Below, in pieces: positions 8,696 through 15,847 of a DNA stretch of 34,499 bases (positions within the stretch are counted from its first letter, which is position 1; each line of letters begins with the position of its first letter). Origin of the DNA: JBDNIO01 sp041688215 (GTDB lineage: Bacteria > Pseudomonadota > Gammaproteobacteria > Nevskiales > Salinisphaeraceae); assembly GCA_041688215.1 (NCBI GenBank), contig JBDNIO010000086.1, positions 1 to 34,499 of the forward strand, given 5' to 3'. The translations under genes and the position numbers were made by a program. Below the pieces are notes generated by a model, which worked only from the letters and a program-made list of their open reading frames with translations, was not told the origin of the DNA and ran no database searches.

Positions 8696-9328
8696 CTACG
8701 CCGCGCTGGTGTGCTGTTCTTGCTTGGCAATGGCGCGCCAGACCATTTCAAACAACACCGGGGCGCGCGCTGCCAGGGGTTCCTGCTGTTCGCGTACCAG
8801 CCACATGGTGACCTTGCGGGTGGCCAGCCCCAATATGAAATCGAGCATGTCTTTTTCGTCTAGGTCTTCAATGAATACGCCGCGACTTCTGCCTTCACCG
8901 AGCACGCGCAGGAACAGCGACATCAACTCGGGTTGGCGGAAAGTATCGTCCCGGCGCCAGGTATTCAGATACACCATGGTCATGATTACCTGGGCAACCC
9001 TGGGGTTATCTTCAAAATATTTAAGCACCACCCAGAACACCTTGCGCAAACGATCCTTGTAGTTTTCGATGCCCTGCAGGTGGTCGATCATGCGATTGGC
9101 AAGCTCTCCCAGCCAGCTATCCAGCCCGGCGAACAGCAGCGCCTCTTTGCTGCCGTAGTACTTGTATATGGTTTGCAGGCTGACTTGCGCGGCCGCGGCA
9201 ACCTCTATCAGCTTTACCCGGTGAAATTCCTGCTCGGAAAATAACGTCAGCGCCGCGTCATCAAGCCGTTTTTGAGTCGCAGGGTCTATGTTTTTGCGTT
9301 TCGGATTTTTCATTTCAGAGTTTTTCAT
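8696..9328 (-). CDS. TetR-family transcriptional regulator
   Basis: A 210-residue repressor-type protein. Residues about 15-60 form the TetR DNA-binding domain, with the helix-turn-helix region VAAAAQVSLQTIYKYYGSKE followed by ALLFAGL; the remainder is an all-helical ligand-binding and dimer domain with no recognisable ligand signature. It is divergent from the thiolase/fadJ gene set and separated from it by 229 bases holding two matching palindromes, so it is a good candidate repressor of the beta-oxidation genes and of itself. Its sequence does not allow me to equate it with PsrA or FadR. The start could be Met1 (9328) or Met6 (9313). It converges on pilZ with 3 bases between stops. Confidence 0.9.
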   Translation of the reverse strand: MKNSEMKNPKRKNIDPATQKRLDDAALTLFSEQEFHRVKLIEVAAAAQVSLQTIYKYYGSKEALLFAGLDSWLGELANRMIDHLQGIENYKDRLRKVFWVVLKYFEDNPRVAQVIMTMVYLNTWRRDDTFRQPELMSLFLRVLGEGRSRGVFIEDLDEKDMLDFILGLATRKVTMWLVREQQEPLAARAPVLFEMVWRAIAKQEQHTSAA

Positions 9329-9338
9329 GCGCAGAATG

Positions 9339-9354
9339 AGTAATGGTGATTACT
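9339..9354. promoter_or_regulatory. Putative TetR operator O1 (tetR side)
   Basis: Perfect palindrome AGTAAT-GGTG-ATTACT, starting 10 bases upstream of the tetR start codon. Its core GTAAT-N4-ATTAC recurs at 9517-9530 on the thiolase side of the same intergenic region. Position and symmetry suggest an autoregulatory operator. Seen directly: the two palindromes. Inferred: that the adjacent TetR protein binds them. Confidence 0.6.
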
Positions 9355-9516
9355 GTGTGAGTACTATTGGTGGCTAACAGCACAACCCCGATTACCAGTG
9401 GAGCAAAAAAGCAGATAAACGTGAATCCAGAAAATACGCCTCTGGTTGCATTTTCGTGCCGTATGGATTAGTTTTTGCGGCCCCACTGAAGGCCATAGTC
9501 GATGGCACTTCTTACG

Positions 9517-9530
9517 GTAATATACATTAC
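9517..9530. promoter_or_regulatory. Putative TetR operator O2 (thiolase side)
   Basis: Perfect palindrome GTAAT-ATAC-ATTAC, ending 27 bases before the thiolase ATG. It shares both half-sites and the 4-base spacer with the palindrome at 9339-9354, while the spacer bases differ, as expected for a protein recognising the half-sites. Its AT-rich centre could overlap a -10 element, so binding there would block transcription of the catabolic genes. Confidence 0.6.
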
Positions 9531-9557
9531 TTCATTATTCGCGCAAAGGTAAACAAC

Positions 9558-10763
9558 ATGTCCGAGGCCTATATTTATGATGCCGTCCGCACGCCCCGTG
9601 GCAAGGGCAAGAAAGACGGATCGCTGCACCAGGTGTCGCCCGTACACTTGCTGAAGAACCTGTTTGACGCCGTCGCCCAGCGCAACGACCTGGACACCAG
9701 TCAGGTTGACGATGTGGTGCTGGGTTGCGTAACGCCCGTAGGTGAGCAGGGTGCCGACATCGCCCGCACGGCAGTGCTCTATTCCGGTTGGCACGAGAAG
9801 GTGGCCGGGGTAACCCAAAGCCGTTTCTGCGCCTCGGGTCTGGAATCGGTCAACATGGCCGCCATGAAGGTGAAATCCGGATGGGAAGACCTGGTCGTTG
9901 CCGGCGGTGTCGAATCCATGTCGCGCTGGCCCATGGGCTCAGACGGCGGCGCCATGGCCATGGACCCGCGCATTAACGCGGAAATGGGTTTCACCCCGCA
10001 AGGCATAGGCGCGGATCTGATCGCCACCATCGAAGGCTTTAGCCGCAAGGATGTAGACGAATTCGCCGTGCGCTCCCACCAGAATGCTGCGAGCGCGCGC
10101 GATGCCGGTTACTTCGACAAGTCGGTAATTCCGGTCAAGGACGTGAACGGTTTGGTAGTACTGGATACCGACGAAACCATCCGTCCCGACTCCAGCACCG
10201 ACGCACTGGGCAATCTCAAGCCGTCGTTCGAGCAAATGGGCGCGATGGGTTTTGACGACACCGCGCTGGCTAAATACACCACCGTGGAAAAAATCAACCA
10301 CGTGCATCATGCCGGCAACTCTTCAGGCATTGTTGACGGCGCGGCCCTGACGCTGATTGGCAGCGTCGAAAAAGGCAAGGCGCTGGGCCTGAAAGCCCGT
10401 GGCCGTATTGTTGCCACCGCCGTTACCGGCACCGAGCCTACAATTATGCTAATCGGCCCCGGGCCCGCGTCCAAAAAAGCCCTGGACAAAGCCGGTATGA
10501 CCGCAAAAGACATCGACCTGTTCGAAGTCAACGAGGCCTTTGCCGCGGTCGTGCTGCGCGCCTGCCGCGATCTGGATATCGACATGGACAAGGTCAACGT
10601 CAATGGCGGTTCTATCGCCATGGGCCACCCGCTGGGCGCCACCGGCGCCATGCTCATGGGCACTGTGCTGGACGAACTTGAACGACAGGACAAGGAACGC
10701 GCGCTGATTACGCTGTGCGTAGGCGGCGGCATGGGTATTGCCACAATTATTGAACGTGTTTAA
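9558..10763 (+). CDS. Acetyl-CoA acyltransferase / acetyltransferase (thiolase)
   Basis: Thiolase that cleaves 3-oxoacyl-CoA with CoA, releasing acetyl-CoA, the last step of the beta-oxidation cycle. The 401 residues contain the nucleophile Cys91 in SRFCASG, the NEAFA motif at 325-329, His357 in GHPLGATG and the general-base Cys387 in LCVGGGMG. I chose the ATG at 9558 (MSEAYIYDAVRTPRG) because AAAGG lies about 9 bases upstream and thiolases start this way; an in-frame ATG at 9456 would add 34 unrelated residues across the putative operator. It is not the FadI type. It is likely the partner of the downstream FadJ-like protein, forming a trifunctional complex. Confidence 0.93.
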   Translation: MSEAYIYDAVRTPRGKGKKDGSLHQVSPVHLLKNLFDAVAQRNDLDTSQVDDVVLGCVTPVGEQGADIARTAVLYSGWHEKVAGVTQSRFCASGLESVNMAAMKVKSGWEDLVVAGGVESMSRWPMGSDGGAMAMDPRINAEMGFTPQGIGADLIATIEGFSRKDVDEFAVRSHQNAASARDAGYFDKSVIPVKDVNGLVVLDTDETIRPDSSTDALGNLKPSFEQMGAMGFDDTALAKYTTVEKINHVHHAGNSSGIVDGAALTLIGSVEKGKALGLKARGRIVATAVTGTEPTIMLIGPGPASKKALDKAGMTAKDIDLFEVNEAFAAVVLRACRDLDIDMDKVNVNGGSIAMGHPLGATGAMLMGTVLDELERQDKERALITLCVGGGMGIATIIERV

Positions 10764-10774
10764 AAAGAATTTTT

Positions 10775-10844
10775 ACCGCAGAGACCGCAGAGCACGCAGA
10801 GGAAGGGTTTTTTCTTTCTCAGCGTGCTATGCGCCCTCTGCGGT
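10775..10844. repeat. Palindromic repeat element R1 (CGCAGAG units)
   Basis: Imperfect 70-base hairpin between the thiolase and fadJ genes. The outer stem ACCGCAGAG (10775-10783) pairs with CTCTGCGGT (10836-10844). An inner stem AGCACGC (10791-10797) pairs with GCGTGCT (10822-10828), and a weaker GAGGAAG/CTTTCTC closes on a T-rich loop. The left arm consists of three similar units (CCGCAGAG, CCGCAGAG, CACGCAGAG). Same architecture as the elements at 13064, 17508 and 19466. It starts 11 bases after the thiolase stop and may act on mRNA stability or termination. Confidence 0.75.
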
Positions 10845-10865
10845 TCATTTTTAGGGAATTAAGTT

Positions 10866-13046
10866 ATGGCAGCAAACATGAAAGATATTACTGCAGCGGG
10901 CGGTGAAGCGATCCGTGTGGAGCAAGACGACCAGGGCGTGCTAACCCTCACCATGGACATGCCGGGGCGCTCGGCCAATGTGCTCAATGATGAATTCTCG
11001 ACGCCGTTTGCGAACCTGATTGAGCGCATCGAAACCGATGACAGCATAACCGGTGTGATCATCACTTCCGCCAAGAAGAATTTCATGGTGGGCGCCGATA
11101 TCGACGGCCTGTTTGAAATCACGGACCCGGCCGAAGCTTTCGAAATGTGCGAAGCGTTCAAGGCCATGCTGCGGCGGCTGGAGACTTGCGGCAAACCGGT
11201 GGTTGCGGGCCTGGGTGGTTCCGCACTGGGTGGCGGTTTGGAACTGGCGCTGGCTTGCCATCACAGGGTCGCTATAAACAACGACCGCACGAAAATCAGT
11301 CTGCCCGAAGTAAAGCTTGGCGTCCTGCCCGGTGGCGGTGGCACCCAGCGCCTGCCACGCATGGTCGGCATTCAGGCTGCGTTGCCGCTGCTCACTGAAG
11401 GTAAGGATTTGACCCCGGGGAAAGCCCATAAACTGGGCGTTGTCGAAGAGCTGGCGGACGATACAGAAGACATGCTGGCCAAGGCGCGCAAATGGATTGA
11501 GACCAATAAAAAGCCGGTTCAGCCCTGGGATGACAAGGGCTTCAAATACCCCGGCGGCGATTCAAAAAACCCAAACAACGTACAGATGTGGGCGATTGCC
11601 CCGTCCATGCTCAACCAGAAAACCCATGGCAATTACCCGGCCCCGCGCAACATCATGTCTTGCGTATTCGAAGGCGGCCTGGTTGATTTCGATACCGCAC
11701 TGAAAATCGAAAGCCGTTATTTCGCCGAGCTGGTCGTGGGGCAAGTTTCCAAGAACATGATCGGCACGCTGTGGTATCAGTTAAACAAATTGAACCAGGG
11801 CGAGTCCCGTCCCGAAGGCGTAGAGCGCAGCAAGGTTAAAAAACTCGGCGTGCTCGGGGCCGGCATGATGGGCGCGGGCATTGCCAGTGTATCCGCCCAA
11901 GTCGGTATAGAAGTCGTGCTTAAGGACGTTTCCATGGAAGGCGCCGAAGCCGGCAAGGCCCATGCGGAAAAAGAGTTGCAAAAGCGAGTCAAACGCAACC
12001 GCATGACCGAAAAGGAAGCGCGTGAGGTGCTTGAACGCATTACGCCCACGGACAAGGCGGATGATCTGGCCGGTTGTGATTTTATTATTGAAGCCGTGTT
12101 TGAAGACCGCGATCTGAAAGCCAAGGTAACCAAAGAAACCGAAGCCGTAATGGATAAAACCGGCGTATTCGGTTCCAACACTTCGACCCTGCCGATTACT
12201 GGCCTGGCCAAGGCCAGCGAACGGGCGGATCAGTTCATCGGCGTGCATTTTTTCTCGCCAGTAGAAAAGATGCCGCTGGTCGAGATTATCGTCGGCGAGC
12301 AAACCTCCCAGGAAACCCTGGCTCGGGCTTTCGATTATGTCCAGAAAATCAAGAAAACCCCCATCGTGGTTAACGATTCCCGCGGTTTTTATACCTCGCG
12401 CGTGTTCGGCACCTACGTTATGGAAGGTATTGCCATGCTGGCCGAAGGCCAACATCCGCGCGCCATCGAAATGGCGGGTCTGAAGGCCGGCATGCCGGTC
12501 GGACCACTGGCGCTGGAGGACGAAGTCTCGTTGTCCCTGGCGCTGCATGTGATCACGCAAACCCGTAAGGACTTCGAGGCGGAAGGCAAGCCATACCAGG
12601 CGCATCCGGGCGAAGCCGTAGTGCAAAAAATGGTCGCAGAACTGGACCGCCCCGGTAAGAGGGCGGGCAAAGGCTTCTATGACTACCCGGAGAACGGCAA
12701 AAAGCACCTGTGGCCGGGTCTGGCCGAACATTTTCCGCTGGCGAAGCAACAATTATCGCAGCAGGAAATGATCGACCGTATCCTGTACGCCCAGGCCAAT
12801 GAAACCGCGCGCTGTTATCAAGAGGGCGTGGTAACAGAGGTTGCGGATGCCAATATCGGTAGCATTTTCGGCTGGGGTTTCGCGCCGTTCCAGGGCGGCA
12901 CCTTGCAGTACATTAATAGCGTGGGTGGCCCGAAGGTTTTCGTAGAGCGTGCGAAAGAACTGGCATCCGAATATGGTGATCGATTCGCGCCGGCTCAGGT
13001 TTTGATCGACATGGCGGATAAAGGCGAAAAGTTTACGGTTAAGTAA
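10866..13046 (+). CDS. fadJ: FadJ-type enoyl-CoA hydratase / 3-hydroxyacyl-CoA dehydrogenase
   Basis: Bifunctional beta-oxidation enzyme that hydrates 2-enoyl-CoA and then oxidises L-3-hydroxyacyl-CoA with NAD+. The 726-residue product has an N-terminal crotonase domain (about 15-200) with both catalytic glutamates, Glu126 in GGGLE and Glu148 in LPEVKLG, plus an oxyanion-hole segment near GADID. An NAD-binding domain follows (GAGMMGAG at 331-338), with catalytic His461 in GVHFFSP and Glu473 in MPLVEII, and two C-terminal dehydrogenase domains. Details such as KTHGNYPAP and VEKMPLVEII resemble FadJ more than FadB. ATG at 10866 follows AGGGAATT. It lies between thiolase and acyl-CoA dehydrogenase genes. 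Confidence 0.93.
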   Translation: MAANMKDITAAGGEAIRVEQDDQGVLTLTMDMPGRSANVLNDEFSTPFANLIERIETDDSITGVIITSAKKNFMVGADIDGLFEITDPAEAFEMCEAFKAMLRRLETCGKPVVAGLGGSALGGGLELALACHHRVAINNDRTKISLPEVKLGVLPGGGGTQRLPRMVGIQAALPLLTEGKDLTPGKAHKLGVVEELADDTEDMLAKARKWIETNKKPVQPWDDKGFKYPGGDSKNPNNVQMWAIAPSMLNQKTHGNYPAPRNIMSCVFEGGLVDFDTALKIESRYFAELVVGQVSKNMIGTLWYQLNKLNQGESRPEGVERSKVKKLGVLGAGMMGAGIASVSAQVGIEVVLKDVSMEGAEAGKAHAEKELQKRVKRNRMTEKEAREVLERITPTDKADDLAGCDFIIEAVFEDRDLKAKVTKETEAVMDKTGVFGSNTSTLPITGLAKASERADQFIGVHFFSPVEKMPLVEIIVGEQTSQETLARAFDYVQKIKKTPIVVNDSRGFYTSRVFGTYVMEGIAMLAEGQHPRAIEMAGLKAGMPVGPLALEDEVSLSLALHVITQTRKDFEAEGKPYQAHPGEAVVQKMVAELDRPGKRAGKGFYDYPENGKKHLWPGLAEHFPLAKQQLSQQEMIDRILYAQANETARCYQEGVVTEVADANIGSIFGWGFAPFQGGTLQYINSVGGPKVFVERAKELASEYGDRFAPAQVLIDMADKGEKFTVK

Positions 13047-13063
13047 ATAAATACTGAAAAATC

Positions 13064-13140
13064 ATCCGCAGATTTACACAGATTAAAAAAAGACAAAAAA
13101 TGCTTAAAAAATCTGCGTAAATCTGTGAAAATCTGCGGAT
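13064..13140. repeat. Palindromic repeat element R2 (10-bp CAGATT units)
   Basis: A 77-base hairpin between fadJ and fadE. The outer stem ATCCGCAGAT (13064-13073) pairs perfectly with ATCTGCGGAT (13131-13140), then ACACAGATT pairs with AATCTGTG. The right arm is three exact 10-base steps, ATCTGCGTAA, ATCTGTGAAA and ATCTGCGGAT (13111-13140); the left arm has two. The loop is A-rich. It begins 17 bases after the fadJ stop. No T-run typical of a strong terminator follows the stem. Confidence 0.8.
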
Positions 13141-13174
13141 AAATGAAATTTCAAATTGCATTAAAGGAAGTTAC

Positions 13175-15439
13175 ATGTTTTCTACATTATTGAAAACCAT
13201 CAAAAACGTTGGCATGTTGCCGCGTATTTCTGACACCGAACGCGCCGCGCTTGAAGCGGGCGATGTGTGGGTCGACGGGCAGTTTTTTTCCGGCAATCCG
13301 GACTTTAAGCAAATGCTGTCCGAGGCTTACCCAGCATTATCCGACGAAGAACAGGCCTTTCTGGACGGGCCTTGCGAAGAACTCTGCCACATGGCCGATC
13401 TCTGGAAGCTGCAGGAAACCCGCAAGATTCCGGAAAATGTCTGGCAGTTCATGCGTGAAAAGGGCTTTTTCGGTCTGATTATCCCGAAAGAATATGGCGG
13501 CTTCGGCATGTCTACCCTGGGCCGTTCTTCGGTCATGATGAAAACTGCCGCCACCGGCGCGATTGGCAGCCTGGTGGTTATTCCGAATACCCTGGGCGCC
13601 GCCGAACTGTTGATGGAGTACGGTACCGACAAACAAAAACAGAAGTATTTACCGCGCCTGGCTACGGGTGAACTCGTGCCTTGTTTCGGTTTAACCGAAC
13701 CCACCGCCGGTTCGGATGCAGCGTCCATCAAGGCCGAAGGCGAAGTCTTCAAAGACGGCGAAGAAGTCAAGATTAAGCTGAATTTTTCCAAGCGTTACAT
13801 TACGTTAGCACCGGTTGCTAACCTGATTAGTCTGGCCGCGACCCTGCACGATCCTGACAACCTGCTGGGCAAGGGCGAACACCCAGGGATTTCCGTAATC
13901 ATGCTGGAAAAAGGCATGAAAGGCCTGAAAACCGGCGATCACCATCTGCCCATTACCGCATTTGATAACGGCCCGATTGAGGGCAAGGATGTTGTGGTAT
14001 CGGCAGAGAATATAGTCGGTGGCCCGGAATACGCCGGCGAAGGCTGGCGCATGCTCATGGAACAACTCTCCGGTGGCCGGGCGGTTTCCCTTCCCGCCGG
14101 TAGCATCGGGATGTGTAAAGCTGCCGCGGCGGCGACGGGCCCATATTCCATGGTCCGCAAGCAATTCGATATCCCCATTGGTTTGATGGAGGGCGTGGAA
14201 TTCAAAGTCGCGCACATCGCCGCGATGGCGTACACGATGGAGTCTTCCCGCGTTTACGTCTGCGCCGGGGTGGATAACGGCAATAGCCCGCCTGTGACGT
14301 CTGCCATTCTGAAACAGCAAACCACCGAGATGGGCCAGAAACTGGCGATTGACGGCCTAGACGTATTTGCCGGCGCGGCAGTTATGCAAGGCCCGAACAA
14401 CATACTGGGCCAGGCCTATATCGGTGCGCCGGTAAGCATTACTGTGGAAGGCGCGAATATCCTCACGCGCACGCTGATTATTTTCGGCCAGGGTGCCGTA
14501 CGTTGCCATCCCTACGCGTTCAAAACGCTAAGCGCAGTTGAGAACGACGACGCCAACGCCTTCCGCAAGGCCACACTCGGCTGGATGGGTCATTTCTTCA
14601 TGAACGGCCTGCGCGCCACGGTGCGTGGTCTGACCCGTGGCTGGAGTTTCCGCAGCCCGGTGAAAGGCCCGACCGCGCGTTATTTCCGCAAGCTGGCGTG
14701 GGCTTCGTCGCGCTTTGCGCTGCTTACGGATCTGGCGTTATTCCTGATGGGTGCGAAATTAAAGCAGAAAGGCAAGCTCTCCGGACGTTTCGCAGATGCC
14801 CTGTCCTGGCAGTTGTTTACTTTCACCACCTTGCGCCGTTTCGAGGCCGAAGGCCGTCAGGCTGAAGATCTGCCCGTGGTGCAGTGGGCCTGCGAATATT
14901 CCCTGCAGCGCGTACAGGAAGCGTTCGAAGGCATTTACGCCAATTTCGACGCACCGGTAATTGGCTGGTTGCTGCGTTACCCGGGTCGTCTGTGGCTACG
15001 AGCAAATCCATTGTCCACCGGTCCGAGTGACAGCCTTGACCGCGCGGTTGCCGGCGCCATTCAAACCCCGGGCGCGCAATATGACCGCATCGCCGCCCAA
15101 GGCCTTGCCACGCCGAAAGACGGCACGCCCGGCATGGGCCGTCTCATCAAGGCCTGGCGTTTGATCAGTGAAGCGCAACCGGCGACTGCCAAAGTGGTAA
15201 AAGCCCTGCGCAAACGCGAAATCAAGGCCGATTCCCTGCTCGACGCCCTGGCCCCCGCGGTTGAAAACAAGATTATCAGCAGCGACGAGGCGCAGTTAAT
15301 AGAAAAAGCCGAAGCTGCGCGCTATGAGGCTATTCAGGTCGACGTATTCACCAAAGAGGAATACTACCGCGAGCAACCGATGAACGCGGAACCTGTCGAT
15401 ACTCTGGAAACCACCTTCGACAAGGCGGCCAAGGCTTAA
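13175..15439 (+). CDS. fadE: FadE-type long-chain acyl-CoA dehydrogenase
   Basis: FAD enzyme that oxidises acyl-CoA to 2-enoyl-CoA, the first step of beta-oxidation, passing electrons to the ETF encoded downstream. The 754 residues have the acyl-CoA dehydrogenase fold in the first 450 residues, with LTEPTAGSDA at 173-182 and TVEGANILTRTLIIFGQGAVRCHP, and the FadE-specific C-terminal domain (DUF1974 type). E. coli FadE has 814 residues; the roughly 60-residue N-terminal membrane segment is missing here, so the protein starts at the region equivalent to FRKVMPPMSRTE. AAGGAAG lies just upstream of the ATG at 13175. It is followed by an intrinsic terminator at 15453. Confidence 0.92.
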   Translation: MFSTLLKTIKNVGMLPRISDTERAALEAGDVWVDGQFFSGNPDFKQMLSEAYPALSDEEQAFLDGPCEELCHMADLWKLQETRKIPENVWQFMREKGFFGLIIPKEYGGFGMSTLGRSSVMMKTAATGAIGSLVVIPNTLGAAELLMEYGTDKQKQKYLPRLATGELVPCFGLTEPTAGSDAASIKAEGEVFKDGEEVKIKLNFSKRYITLAPVANLISLAATLHDPDNLLGKGEHPGISVIMLEKGMKGLKTGDHHLPITAFDNGPIEGKDVVVSAENIVGGPEYAGEGWRMLMEQLSGGRAVSLPAGSIGMCKAAAAATGPYSMVRKQFDIPIGLMEGVEFKVAHIAAMAYTMESSRVYVCAGVDNGNSPPVTSAILKQQTTEMGQKLAIDGLDVFAGAAVMQGPNNILGQAYIGAPVSITVEGANILTRTLIIFGQGAVRCHPYAFKTLSAVENDDANAFRKATLGWMGHFFMNGLRATVRGLTRGWSFRSPVKGPTARYFRKLAWASSRFALLTDLALFLMGAKLKQKGKLSGRFADALSWQLFTFTTLRRFEAEGRQAEDLPVVQWACEYSLQRVQEAFEGIYANFDAPVIGWLLRYPGRLWLRANPLSTGPSDSLDRAVAGAIQTPGAQYDRIAAQGLATPKDGTPGMGRLIKAWRLISEAQPATAKVVKALRKREIKADSLLDALAPAVENKIISSDEAQLIEKAEAARYEAIQVDVFTKEEYYREQPMNAEPVDTLETTFDKAAKA

Positions 15440-15452
15440 GGCATTACCAGCT

Positions 15453-15499
15453 AGCCCGCCAGCTCTACAGCTTGCCAACGGAGCGGGCGGGCTTTATTT
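15453..15499 (+). terminator. Intrinsic terminator after fadE
   Basis: The stem AGCCCGCC (15453-15460) pairs with GGCGGGCT (15486-15493), followed by TTATTT. It begins 14 bases after the fadE stop. It marks the end of the thiolase-fadJ-fadE transcript and implies that the ETF:quinone oxidoreductase gene has its own promoter. Confidence 0.7.
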
Positions 15500-15670
15500 G
15501 TGCGAGCCAGATCAGCGGCTATCCATTTGGTTAGTGTAGCGTCGCACTGGTTTCTTTATACTGCGCCAACATAGAATATTAGTTGCCACTGACAGCAGTG
15601 GGGTCACAGCCTGGCCTTGAATTGCTAAACTGGTGTACTGCGCCGTATTTTATGGAATATTAGAACGAGT

Positions 15671-15768
15671 GCGATTTTTCGTCAGACAAGGCGCAACGAC
15701 GAGTAATAGTCGTAACTATTGCGAGCCCTCGAATAATTAGGGGCAACGCAGAATGGCGGAAAAGTGCG
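15671..15768. repeat. Structured intergenic repeat-like element in the fadE / ETF-QO gap
   Basis: The 408-base gap 15440-15847 holds no convincing gene. After the fadE terminator there is a 98-base element with imperfect terminal inverted repeats (15671-15684 against 15755-15768, 10 of 14 positions, several others G-T) and a central perfect hairpin AATAGT-CGTA-ACTATT (15705-15720). The word GCAACG occurs in both halves. Upstream, TGCGCC followed by GAATATTAG occurs twice (near 15560 and 15640). It resembles, from memory only, dispersed repeats of other gammaproteobacteria. I see no clear promoter for the next gene. Confidence 0.4.
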
Positions 15769-15847
15769 CCGTTATAAGTTCCAGACAGTGCGGCGCAGTA
15801 CACTTAACCCGCTAATACCCGAAACGCGAAAGAGAGCGAAAGACCTT

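Noticed and set aside
9456..9557. Longer thiolase N-terminus from an upstream in-frame ATG
   Set aside because: It would translate through the putative operator and promoter region and adds 34 residues not found in thiolases; ATG 9558 has the better ribosome site.
11781..12752. A 323-codon minus-strand frame
   Set aside because: It is antisense to fadJ, whose catalytic motifs are all intact on the plus strand. High GC codon bias leaves long open antisense frames; no family motif is visible.
13111..13140. Short tandem units taken as a possible CRISPR array
   Set aside because: Units are 10 bases and contiguous, without unique spacers, and belong to one arm of a hairpin.
15764..15847. Longer ETF-QO N-terminus
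   Set aside because: The added residues are basic and come from the end of the intergenic repeat; the family begins at the sequence encoded from 15848.
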